This document shows positions 28,001 through 41,400 of a stretch of 64,000 bases of DNA, in pieces (within the stretch, counting starts at the first letter, position 1; the number at the start of each line of letters is the position of its first letter). The position numbers were made by a program, and so were the translations under genes. The stretch spans positions 39,314,642 to 39,378,641 of the forward strand of contig ML677335.1 in assembly GCA_007922305.1 (NCBI GenBank). The letters are read 5' to 3'. The notes under the pieces were generated by a model that saw only the letters and a program-made list of their open reading frames with translations, was not told the DNA's origin and did no database searches. This stretch comes from Dermatemys mawii (taxonomy: Eukaryota; Chordata; Testudines; Dermatemydidae).

Positions 28001-31000
28001 TTGACAGTTATTTTGGATTTTGGGGGCCTAACTGCTCTCATTGGTGAAGTCAGAGATCAAACCCAATTCCTGCTTCCCTACTTCAATTATTAAACCAACA
28101 CTTTGTTCCTGGTTAGGTTATATTAGCGTATATTTTGCAAATATTTAAAATTGTACCCGTAAGTTGACTAGATAAAGAATGAATTTATCATGAAGTACAT
28201 AGTCTGTAGAAAGCTTAGGGAACTGAATTTAAGCCCATGGAAATTACTTCTGTTGAACTGAGAGTCAATGCACCATCTATATAAGAATTCGATATATGAG
28301 GACTGAACTTTGACTTCCAGCTAAGTAATATCTATTAGCATATTTCATGAAGAGCAGATATGTTTCTCATAATATACATAACTCAGTCTCAAGAACAGTT
28401 TTTGGAGATGACAGTCTATATGGTGTACAGTAATATGCTAGCTAGCTGATATTCACATTGGCAGACATTTATTCAGTGTTATGTCAGAAAGTCCTATGTA
28501 TGTACTGTCTGGGACTGGCTTGTACAAATGTCTTCTCAAAACAAAATACTTTATTATTCAGTCCCAGAGAAACTATCTTTATCGTGCTTCTTGTGGAATA
28601 CTTTGTAGAGTACAGCTGTCTATGGCTCAGCGATTTTAAGGATGTATTGCAGTGAAGTTAATGGATTAAATTGCTGACCAAATAGTATTAGAGAATTAAA
28701 GCAGTAACAGTAGCACTGAGCTACAATGTGCTGTCGTAGATACACTTTTCAGGTAGTCACTACTTGGCGGGATTGGGTTTCTTCCTGTTCCTCTGGTTGA
28801 CTGAGGTAATGTTAGGGTTTTTTTAGTGTGTTTTGAACACACTATAACCTATTTTGTGTTTTGATGCAGTGCTCAGCACCAGGGTCGCCTGAGTTTGGAC
28901 CTAAGTCACAAACACTCCAGTGATTATTCTGAAAATTCACGGACGAGAGCATCACATGGTTCAAATTCATTACCATCCAGTGCAAGACTTGGTAATTAGC
29001 ATTTCAAATTTGTTTGTGCAAAGTTCTCTTTTTACATGTAAGACACAGCAGAGAAAATTCCACCCCACTCAAAGCATCCTTCAGGGGTCCTTCATAGCTG
29101 TCAGCAGAGCCTTAAAGGTCTATTATTTTTCCTTGTTTCAAGTTCCTGGCTCTTACAATGTAAGTTTCCATTCTCCTCACTGATTTGGGTGAAACCCCTT
29201 TTACAACCTGTCTGACTCTCCTTAGTATGTCACAGCTGAGCGGTACAAGACCAGGTGTGGGCAAAGACCAGGAGCAGCCTCCCCAGCTGGCCACACAGTT
29301 GCGCAGCCACGCCCCCTACAGCTGCTGTGTGTGACCCACAGAGGCCACAGGGGAGGGAGAGAGCTAGGGAGGGGCCATAGTAGCCTCCCCAGCCGGACCT
29401 CGGGGGCTGGCTGGGAGGAGTCCGCAGGCCGGATCTGGCCCACGGGCCAGAGTTTGCCCACCCCTGTGCAAGACACTTCTGTCAGCAGCTATTGCTGTAT
29501 GGAAGGCAATTGTGTGATAACTGTCATCAGCAGGTAGATGGGGTTCCCCATCTGGGAGTCAGACCCCTTGAGGATCAGGAGGTTATTACGTGGGGGTGGG
29601 CCATGAGCTTTCAGACTCCACCCCAAAATCTGCTTCACCTCCAGCATTTATAATAGTGTTAAATATATTAAAAAGTGTTTTTCATTTATAAAAGAAGTCG
29701 CACTCAGAGGCTTGGTATGTAAAAGGAGTCACTAGTAGAAACGTCTGAGAACTACTGAGGTAGAAGGATTTCACAAATAAAATTTTGAGATTCGGAAGTG
29801 GGATGGGAAGGGAGAAAAGAGGTAGCTCCAGAATGAAGGCATAGATGCTACCACTGATCAAATACTTGTGTAGGACTTAACTAAGTATTGGAAAGATAAG
29901 AGTGTATTAAATTGTTTTATGTCCACCTTAGAGAGTTCTGATATTTACATATGGGTCTGTGTATGTTCCAGCAAAACTTAAATATACACACACTTCATGG
30001 CAATAGTCTTTAACATTACATAGATTTTTTTAATTCTGAAATATTTTTAAAAACTGTATAAACAAGAATTTCATGATCTATCACTGAAATACAACTACCT
30101 CTGTGGCAGAACATGGCAGGCGTTTAGCAGTACCACAAAAACTACATGTCAGTTTAGCTCAGGAAGTGAAATATCTTATCCACTGAAACTAGTGTAGGTA
30201 ATTGGGATACAATTAACCTCTTTCAAAATGTGCCAGTGGAAGTTCAATGACCACAGGTGAGCAGGACCAAATAAGTATTAGATAGCTCGGTCTTTATGTA
30301 GCACTCAGTAATGTTTATATTTAAACAATATCATAGCTGTACTAGCTGTTTGGACTGGGAAGTTTGCCAGCCATTAAAGTGGGATTATAAAATGATTTTT
30401 TTTTCGGTAAGATCTTCATTTTGCTCCAGGAGAACTGGACTCTTGCACCCACACAGAGACCATTTAGCTTGTCTTTAAAGAATCAGAGCCTAAATATTTA
30501 TCTGTGTGCATTTACATGTCATAAATTGTGACATTTTCTTGTTATAAAATAGGTTCTTCCAGCAACTTGCAGTACAGAACGGAAAGAATTAAGATCCCTT
30601 TAACTCCAAGGTATCCAAGGTCCATCATAGGCTCCGACAGAGGTAAAAATCTTCTATTCTTAACTTTTTATTTGTTGCTAACCCCAAGCATTAAAAATTC
30701 ATGAATCAGGTCCCCACAAGACTGTGTTAAAAATGATGGGATTTTAACATTATTTTTTCAAGGATTTTTTCATAATTGCAAGGAATAGAAAGTTCCTTTT
30801 TACTTTTCCAAATGAAAACACTTGATTCCAGGAGCTGGAGCTTCTCAGAAAGCATCAGTTATCATAAGTCTCTTGATAAAATAGCGTGTCAGCACAGCAC
30901 TCTGTAGGACTTTTAGTTGCATATGAAGTCATTTCCTAATGTTATAATAACAGTGAAATGACTATATAAAAAGTATATGCATAATTTTGTTAGCTCTAAA

Positions 31001-32383
31001 ACACTATTCTTTGGCAAATTGAAGTCTTTCTTATCGGGATATGAATTTACAGTTTAAAGGATTTTACATATTAATATTTTGCATGTATAAAGCATTCTTA
31101 TTCAGAGGACTTAAACATTTTACAAATATTTACTGAATTATTGGAAATACATAGAACTGTGCAAATTTTCAGCAAACCAGTTATTCTTCTCATTTAGCCC
31201 TTTTTTCATGCACTTTATAGCAGAACAGATTTTAATTATATAGAAATTTTTTGATGCAAGTAGAATTCAGTCTGTAAATTGCTTGAAAGTTCTTGACTGC
31301 CATTATTGCTTTGAGTATTCTGTATCTTTAATTAAAAATTAAAGCATCTTTAATTGGACATATATAGGTCGTGTTGTGTTACTGTACCCTGACTGAAGGA
31401 ACTTAGCTCTTATAAACAAGCTTCATTTGTGATTACTAACTTCAAATTTACTTTCTGCAATATTCCCTGATGCAGCAAATGATTGTTCTGAACATTCCTG
31501 GTAGTCAACTTGTTCAGTCACATATTCCTGGGGAGAAAAAATACAGTCAAAGCAAATTCATTTAAAACTGTAGATATTCACAAATAGTGCAAAAAATTAT
31601 TTGGCCTGTAGGTTATGTGCTGCTTAAGCTCTGTTGTTGTTTTGAAACGTTTCATAAGGCATCCTATAGCCTGACCCTAGGAGACTGGTTAAGGATCCTT
31701 TGAGACTATCCCTAATATTCAGATCTTTATTTCATTTTTTCCTCAATTTTCTTTATTTCATTATTATGTCAGAACTTTCCATTACTCAAGTGCATTTATA
31801 TATTCAGTGGAAGGAGTTGCCTGTGGCCAGTTCTTGCTGTTCTAGCTTGAAGCCAGTGTCTCAATTTCTGGAGCAGTAAAATCAATTCACATCTGAAAGG
31901 ATATTGCATGTGTAAATATGTTCTCATGTTATGTAAACTATGTATCATATTTGTATTATAGATATGCATGTCTTTTAATGTCTTTTCAGATTCCTCCATT
32001 GCAAGCCATTTACAGTAAGCACAACATATTTTAAAAAAGGAATCCCTTTCTTGTATTATTACAGGTTCACTGTCACATTCTGAATGTAGTAGTCCCAGCC
32101 TGATAACCCCTCCACAGTCACCACTGAACCTGGAAACATCATCTTTTGCCAGCAGCCAGTCACAGATCTCCCTTTCTACGTTACCTAGGATTTCTATTAG
32201 CCCAGTATCTATTGGAGAGCGTAGAAAAGACAGGTAAGCTAATGGTTGTCATCATCTTTCATACAATATACCTGAGGTCATTTTGTTTGATAGTTAGAGT
32301 GAAGAAATGTAAACAATTGGCTTTGCAGAATCAGGAGTATATTATACATGTTGAGGTGTACTGTAAGTCCTTTTTCCCTTTCT

Positions 32384-32414
<31 letters not shown>

Positions 32415-35400
32415 CGATGACATATGTGTTCTGAAAGAAGCTTATGTAACATACTCTTCCTTCAGACGTTCTAGGGTGGTGGTAAAGCTTCCAGAAACTG
32501 AGACTGATGTGTGCGGTAGGGTATTTTCTGTTAGATTAATGGCCTCACCAAACAGGTACAGCTCCTAAACTGGATTGCTCCTCCTCCTGGTAGGCTTGCT
32601 CAGATGTCAGTCCCTGGTGGACTCTCTTCACTAGGAGTCAAAACAAAATGAAGACCCTAAAAGTAGTTTGTGGTTAATGCTAAGCTTTTTAACGCCACTG
32701 GCCATCAGACCTAACAATCATTTATATTTGCTGTGATTTGGCAGGATTCAGTCCAAGCAGATCTCTTCAATAAGATTTAAATTCAGGACCATGGCCCTGA
32801 TCCTGCAAACATGTTTGTACATTCTTAACTTTACTAGCATGAGTAGTTCCAATTATTTTAATGGGATTATTCACAGTAGCAAGGTTAAGTGTTGAGCGTT
32901 TGCAGGTTTGGTGCCTAAGTATGTTGGGTTTTTAATATAATGTAGGTTTTCTTTGACATCACATCCCTGTATCTTATAATACACATTCAGCTTGTGCTAA
33001 TTAATTTTGGACCTCTGGTTTTGCTTTTATTGTAAAAGTGCTACCTCTGCATTTGTCAGAGTTTACATAAACTCAGAATATCAAACAACAAACCAGTGAC
33101 TCTAAGGGACAGATTTTCATTAATACTAAGGCCTCTTTACGCCCTTTTTGGCAAAATAGAGAAACCTTGATGTGGGAGTAAATTACATTTATATGCACTT
33201 TAAGACCCCTGATTATATAAATAGCAACTTGGCCCTCAAAATATAAATAATCCAATAATGGGGGCATTCTATATAAAAATACTAAAGTAATTCTTACATC
33301 TTGCACAAAATTTTATTAGGTTTCAATAAGATATTTCAGTGATTTTTATTCCACTATGTATATATTGTACTGTACACTGCTGTTTTGAAAGTGATTGTAG
33401 AAGCACATTATGGAGCTTTATTTATTAATTCACCCTGATTAGCACAGCTGTATTCAGTTTTCAAGTAAAAAGATGCTTTCTGCTAATGGTCAGCCCTGCA
33501 GGCTTACCATTGAATCGGAAGATCAAGCTGGGTTTTTCCCCTTGTTGCACATAACTAATGGAGAGAGTGCTTTTGGCAGCACAAATGATGTGTTCAGTGA
33601 CACCTGTGTAACCTCATATTCCTGTCAATGGGGTTATGCAGGTGTAAGTGCTTGGAATGTAAAGAATTCTGTTGATGTACAAACCAGAGTAAAATCTCAC
33701 TCGCATTTAACCATTTTGGCTGTGCTGGGTTTGTGTGAAAAGAGCAGACACAGAGAGTGAGGATCTGCTGAGTGAGAAGGTGGCTGTTTTTACTTTTCAC
33801 ATTATGATCCCAGTTCATGAAAGCATTCCTACTGAGGACAGCTGATGTCCTCAATAAATGGGACTTTTCTAAAAATTTTGTGTGCTTTAGAAGACTTAGT
33901 CATCCCCCTAATTCCCCAAAAATCTTAACTCGCCATAACTTTTTCAAGGTGAGATGATACAGACTAAAAATATCAACACTAATTACTATGATAATGAAAA
34001 ATAATTTAACCTTTAAAAGCAAACCAAAAAGAAGCAATCAGTTTAAAACATTCTTCTAACCACATAAAGTAAATGTTACAGCATCAATAAAGTGTTTACA
34101 TTTTTGATTAATAACATTAATAATCAATATAACAGTATATAAAAGAACATTTAGATTTTGGTTTAAAGTAGACTAAGTGTGCTTGTAATTAGGGTGACCA
34201 GATGTTCCGATTTTAATAGGCACAGTCCCAATTTTGGGGTCTCTTTCTTACATAGGCTTCTACTAACCAGCCCTCCTTCCTCTCCACACACACCCTGTTC
34301 TGATTTTTCATATTTGCTATTTGGTCACCCTACTTATAATAATACATGTTGAAAGAGAGAATACAACCATAAATGTTGTTGTAAAAGCAAAGGTAAAAGA
34401 AGTCCACTTTGTTCTCCCATCTTTTCCCTTTCCAAAACTGTCTGTCAATCACATGGGTGCTTTGGAAACGGGGAAGATGGGAGAACAAGGTGGACTTCTT
34501 TTCCCTTTGTTTTTACAACAACATTTATGGCTGTATTCCATAAATTTTACCCAGGGAGCTGGCAGCACCATTTTATAAGCACTCTCTAGAACAGTGGTTC
34601 TCAACCTATTTACCATTGTGGACCACAAATGCAGCTCTCTGTGTTATGGGGGCCACAGCCACACACTGCTGATTGGGGCGTAAGGTTGTAGGTTGAGAAT
34701 TGCTGCTCTAGAAGGTTAATGTTTCTATTTGCATGTACCATGAAAGCCCCCAGTGGTACAGGAGAGTGTCTTGATCTGCCATTTTGAAGGGGTTAGAATT
34801 GGCCGCCACATTAAAAATTATAGGCAGTTGTGATTTGTTCTGCCTTTTGGAGTAAGGAAATTGCACCTTCTGCTAGGAATCTCATAGAGAGACTTACTTA
34901 CCTTACCTCACATTTTATAACACTGCTATTCAACAAGAAACAGACATACACATCCAATAACAGGACTGTAAATGGGGGAAATGATGGGCAGAAAACTGCA
35001 CGAGGCTTTCCTTCTGAAATAATGTGGATAGAGTATTCTCATTATTCGTATTAGGTCTGTTACTATTGTGTGTCTAAGTGTTCTTTTCTTCTCACATTTT
35101 CTGCATCTTTCAGATATCTGTTCCGTAATAGGTCTTTTCTGAGAATCCCTCTGGCTCCTAGGCCTAGGTTCTCATCACTAAGGAGTTTGAGGTTGGCCTG
35201 ATATAAGGTTGTCCTTCTCAAGCAGCATTGCGTACCTTGTGCTATTTTACATGTTTGGATAATTTCCCTCAAGGAGAATTTGCATGGTAATTGTAATGCA
35301 ACCATGCAAACTGCTGTATTAAAGCTTGAGTTTGCAGCTGCTTAATTTTCATTACTAATTTGCGTTTCCCTGCATACAAGTATAAAACTGATATTGTGTA

Positions 35401-38400
35401 TTGGCTTCTCTTGGTTCACCACATTATTATTTACAATGTTTATTTTCACTGATATTAAGATTCCCAGCATTTATAAACTGTAGGACACCTTTCTGGAATA
35501 TGGTTTGTAAATTGCATATTATATATAGTGGTTTACTTTTATATAATATGAATGTAGAGGTTTATTTCCTACCTTTTTCATCATCCTAGTATTTAAAATT
35601 CATGTTTGCCATAACTTTTTTTGTGCATTTATCTAGAATTGTGTATCTGATATACATTTAGTTCCACCACTGTACATTGCATGGTGTTTAAGGAATGCAT
35701 AGGCCCTTTACAATATTTTTAATAGCTTTTTAAACCAATCTTAATATTCCACTTCAGATGCATAGTGCATGTCCCTTTTAAATATGCTTCAAGTGCCATT
35801 TTGTTCAAATCGATTTTTAACAATTTCCTCTTAAAGGCCGTACATGGAAGAACCGCGCCATGTTAAAGTGCAAAAGGGTTCTGAGCCACTAGGGATTTCC
35901 ATTGTGAGCGGAGAAAACGGTGGGATATTTGTGTCTAAAGTAACTGGTGGGAGCATTGCCCATCAAGCTGGCCTTGAATATGGTGATCAGTTACTGGAGG
36001 TAATTTTGTTTGCTTAACATTTCTACTATTTAGTAAACAAATGCAGTTGTGTGAGTATAAAAATAATACAAAATGCCTTGTGAATGAGAACCTCTCTCTC
36101 AAAATATAAATGGTACAATAACAGGGATATTCTAGATCATAATAATTCTTTACCTTTATATAAAAGTTTCATCACAATTATTCATCAGTTTTTACTTCAC
36201 TAAATGTGCCTTGTATAAAGGATAATGCTGCTTTGACGATGGCTGTGTAGAAGGCACAAGTTTTCTGCTGCAATATTTGTAGAAGATAGATGTACCTGAG
36301 GCAAAACCCTGGAGCCAAACCACCGTAAACCTGGTGTTTGAAATTCATAGCTGGATCCAAAGTTTGTGTTTTGAACCCATCTGTACTTAAAATCATTTAT
36401 CAATAGGGTTGCCAATTCTGGTTGGATGTATTCCTGATGATTTCGTCACACGACATAATCTTTAATTCTTGGAGACTCCAGGCCAATCCTGGAAGGTTGG
36501 CAACCCTATTTATCATGGTGTATTGTGAACTAGCAAATATTCAAAGAAAAAACAACTTTAGGTGCTATTTCGCAATCTGTGCAGGACGTCAGTAGAATGC
36601 TATCTGTCATCCAAAAAGAAAAGCATTTCAGGATTGTCATCAAATTGTCAAATTTTAAAGTTGCATTGATTCCTCCAAAGGAGTAATTAAATAGTAAAAT
36701 AAAAATCAATAATTCTATAGTCACTCTTTCTCCCTCTTCTTCAGACAACCACCTCGTAGCACTCCCACAGGTTGAGACACTCATATTTCACAAAGCAGCA
36801 TTAACAAATCAGGATGATGCAAGTTCTGTAATGATTTTGCCGGGTTCCTTTGAAAATTGGATGTCTAATGGCTTATGTTTATTCATTCTAGTTTAATGGA
36901 ATAAATCTCAGAAATGCAACAGAGCAGCAGGCTCGACTGATCATTGGACAGCAATGTGACACCATTACTATTCTGGCTCAGTACAACCCCCATATGTATC
37001 AACTTGGCAATCACTCACGATCGAGGTAAAAATAGCTAGACCCTGAAAATGCTATTGTCTGGTCTGTCATTTATCAGGATATTAAAAACATTCTAAACTG
37101 AGACTATTAAAGATGTTTTGATTAAAAAATATGAGTGCTTAGAAAAAACAACGTGAACAGCATCCATTTTTAAACTAAGGCACTTGTTTTCATTTATTTT
37201 TGTTTAAGACTAAAAAAGAAAACAACTTTTCAGAAACATGAAACTAAAAACAAAAATATGTTCTTTTCTACCACAGTAATCACACATTTGTTTGCTGTAG
37301 GAGTGCTACTCGCATTGACACTTTGTTAAAAGAGTACTGAAGGTGTTTGGTTTTTTTTTTTTTTTTTCCTCCCCCTCACCAAGTCTGTGGAATTCTATAT
37401 AGGCTTTTCAAAGAATTTTCTCAGATGCCGGGGGAAGAATCTACTGGCTTTTGAAAAGGGGACTTCTGTCTAAAGTATACCGGACTACATATAAAAAAAT
37501 AAGGGACTGTTTGTTTCTGTAAGAATCCACTTGGATCTTTAGAAACATGCTAGTTGAAGCAAAAAGGGGGAGGAAGGCAGAAATCTAGCCTCTGGAGAGG
37601 CTACCTGAACATTCACAGAGGTGAACTGTTATGTTCTTAAGAGGGAAAAAAACAAGTTAATGACACCCTCAATATTTAAGCAGCCACATTCCATGGTCAG
37701 CTTTAGTTGTTACTGATGTTCTCTGCTCATAGCAGGCGTGTACTGTGATATGCTCAGGCCTTGTCTACACTACAGGGAAAAGTTGATCTAAACTATGCAA
37801 TTTGAGTGACATGAATAGCGTAACTCAAGTTGACGTAGCTTAGATCTATTTACCGCGGGGTCCACACTATGATCCCCTTACTTTCCTCAATCCAGTGGAG
37901 TACAAGAGTCGATAGAAGAGTGATCTGCAGTCAGTTTAGAGGGTTTTCACTAGACCTGCTAAATAGACCGACCGCTAAAGCATCAATCACCGTGCCTCAG
38001 TCCCCCAGCATGTGGATACAAGCCCTCAGTATAAATGCTAGCTAGGTAACTCTACACAGCTGCTGGGAGTGACTCTTGCAGACTCATGCTAGCAGAGCTT
38101 GGGTTAGCATGCTAAAAATTGCTGTGTTGATGTTGCAGTGACATTTGGGATCGGGTTTTGAAGCCCCCTTCTTCCCCCTGACACCTTCCGTAGGCCTCAG
38201 AGTCCAAGATCGAGCCCAATCTGGAACATCTGCATTCCTATTTTTAGTATGCTAGTTTGAGCCCTGCAAAATAGCAATAGTGAGACCAACTCCCAACAGC
38301 TATGTGGACTTACCCACAGAGTCCTGATTTTCAGTTCTTGGGAGGTAAGGAAAGCAGAAATTGATTTGTAAATAATATTTTGTAATTTTTAAATGTGCTC

Positions 38401-41400
38401 TTCAGAGCTTCCATAAGTACCTTCATGTCGCATGTTGAAATGTACGAAGGCCAGTCTGCATATTGAGTTCTACATGACCATTTTACAGCAGCAGTTCTGA
38501 AACTGGAGGTCGTGACCCCCTGGGGGGTCGCGCGCTCCCTGCGCCGCTGAAATGCCGCTGAGCCGAACACTTTCACTTTCGGGGCATTTTGACAGACAAG
38601 CCGTACGCTTCAAAGTGTCTGCCTGAAAAGCCGCCGAAGTGAAAGTTTCCGGCTTCAGCGGCTTTTCGGCGGACACTGTGAAGCACTTGGCATGTCCTCC
38701 AAAATGCCGCCAAAACCGGAAGCGTTCAGCTCGGTGGCATTTCGGTGGAGACATGGGTTGCGGCGGCCCGCGGGGATGAGAAAAAGGGCCACCACCCCCA
38801 CAAGTTTGAGAATCGCCGATTTAAAGTTACCAAAACTGCAAATGGCTTTTGTATGTGCAGATACTACATTTCAAGACACTGCAGCTGCCTTTAAGGGGGT
38901 CTGGTGAAGGTGCAGCCAGGTCTGATTTGGGATCTTAACAGCTCTTAGTATTTTTATAAAAACTTGTAAGCATTTACATGTCAGAGGATTCCCAAAAAAG
39001 TATTTGAAAGCCAATCCCACTTCAGTTAAATTACTAATAGTCTTCTGAGACATGATCACACTTTAAAACTGAACTGGCTTTCACTTTCATAATGTTCATT
39101 TATGACAGTGCTTGCATTTCCATGAGGCTGTTGAGATGCCTTAAATGATATTCCCGGTGTAGACATGAAAAGACATTCCCAGAGCAATTCCAATTATTTA
39201 TTTAGATAGCAATTAAAAGCAAAAATATATTAGTGAGGAGTATAGTTCCTTGTAGAAACCAAGGACCTAACTGAGAGGTCTGCACAAAGAAGTCTTGCAG
39301 AACAGAACCCAAAGACATTAGCTATAACACTAATGCAAATTTGCCTAGAAAGAAATTTAGAAGGCTTATACCGTTTGCTACACTATTTTGTGATTTATTT
39401 TTTTTTCAGTTGATTTCAACTTGATTCTAGCCCAGATTGAAATTCCAGGAAAAACCAGTATCTATGAATGTTCCTTGATGTCTGAAGTTAGTTTGGTATT
39501 TGTTGGAGTGTTAACATTTAATCAGTGTGTTTTACGCCCTCGCTCGCTCTCTGTTTAGTTCTCGCTTAGAACCAGTGAGCAATCATTCCACTCCTCAAGG
39601 CAGTGGAGCTGCAACCCCCGACAATCATTCCATAATTGATACTGTGAGTGAGCAGGATGAAGGAACTATGACACCTCCATCAAAACAAACCACACCTACA
39701 ACTAGTCCCCGGAATTCCATGAGGTAAATAGTCTGACGATGTCATTTTCTGCTTTCCAAAAAAAAAGCGGGGGGAAGGGGGGAGAACAAACCATAAAATG
39801 AAACATGCTTCCTGAAGTGCACTGACATTTTTCAGTAGACAGGAGCACATGGCATGAAAAAAAACAATTTCCTTATTTCTTGCAGAAGCACTTCAAATAC
39901 AAATGTAGCAACAAGATTAGTTTAATTAAGAACAATATCAGAAGTTTAAGTTAAAAATGGGATGCTTATGTCGTAGAGCTGTAATAAAGAGGGAAATAGA
40001 CTGCTTTTGTTCAGATGACTAGTTGCACTTGAAGTGTAAATGAGAGCAGCTAATATACTTTTTTCAAATTGCTATCAAAAAGGGTCCCTGTGGACACAAA
40101 CAAGAGGACCCCTGAACCAAGAAATGTTGTCATTAGAAAATCTCAAGTGGAGCTTGGAATCCAGATATGTGGTGGAAACCTGCATGGAATATTTGTGTCT
40201 GATGTAGAAGATGACAGCCCAGCAAAAGGGCCTGATGGACTAGTAATGGGAGACATGATCCTTGAGGTAAACTGTGACAATACAAAATATAGAAGACATA
40301 TTCCCTTCTGACGTTTCAAATTTTTTAAAAAGAATGTAGCTTGAGAGCATGTCTGATGGCAGTCCAACAAATTGATGATTGTTACTAAATCCCTTACAGC
40401 AGGACACTTTCTGGCAGGTTTGATAGCTACATGCTGTTGTCCATAGGAACTACATTGTTCTCTTTTAGGTTTCTGTCCTGAAGCATTCTTTTCTCCACTT
40501 CATGTTAGGTCTTGCTTACGCTAGGGGCACATGATAAAATTTCCCCCTACTAAGACCAGTTCATTTCCACCAGTGTCAGTAACCCTGAAAAACTTAGTGC
40601 AGATGGACAGCCCTCCCAAGCATTAACAATGTCTAAGTGACTGTATGAGAACCCTGAGTCTGTCTGAAACAATAATTCTGAGATCTGTGAATTGTCCCCA
40701 TCATTTGAATGGTGTGTTAAGACGTAAGTCTCATAAGTGTTTAAATGCCAACAGGAACTATTTCACAGGTGATCATTTTAGCAGAAATGTGCTTATTTTT
40801 CATTGTTGGCTGCAATGGCAAGTGGGATAAGGTGTTGAGGCAACTAGCTGCTGGGAAATGTGAAATTATCATTATCAGAAATTAATCTCTTTTTCAGCTC
40901 TCTGTATAATTCCTAGTGTAGATGTGCTAAACTGCTGTAAGCCACAGTTAGCAGTTTCCTCTGTCTGCAGTAGGGGTTTGCAGTGGTACAGCCACACATA
41001 CGGCTGTAATTAGGACAAACTCTCAGTGCAGAGAAGATCTCAGGCTGCTCTCAGAGGAGAGTCATCCACTTCCCAGAATAAAACCTGTCTCATGACCTAC
41101 ACTGCACTTACTCCTTGTCAGTATAAAAATCTGCAGCACGCTAGACGAGACGTAATAAATGGATTTCTACCCGCCGAAGCGGCGGGTAGTGTAGACCTGC
41201 CCTAAATTGCACAAAGAACTCTGTGCTGATTGGAAGAGACTGTTGAGGAGGGGAGGGAATATCTCATGATTCTGGGGACCCTGCCCCATAGTTTGGGCCC
41301 AATATACCCCTGAGGGCACAGGGCTTTGATTTTAACTTTCACAGTTAAATAGTTGGCAATCACTGACAGTACATGGAAGCTTATCTTTGCTAAAGACAGG

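Larger units (their letters stand above)
32234..35836 (+). other. DLG5 intron 15
   Basis: It contains an ATG microsatellite (32384-32421), a palindromic repeat (32790-32910), two hAT elements and a large hairpin (34360-34537). The rest is AT-rich and unrecognised. Confidence 0.7.
37026..39558 (+). other. DLG5 intron 17
   Basis: It contains a poly-T run near 37350-37367, a 'GTCTACAC'-type element (37756-38026) and a hAT element (38489-38818). The rest is unrecognised. Confidence 0.7.

Noticed and set aside
32146..32568. 140-codon frame with an Asp run
   Set aside because: It overlaps exon 15 out of frame and then reads an ATG microsatellite.
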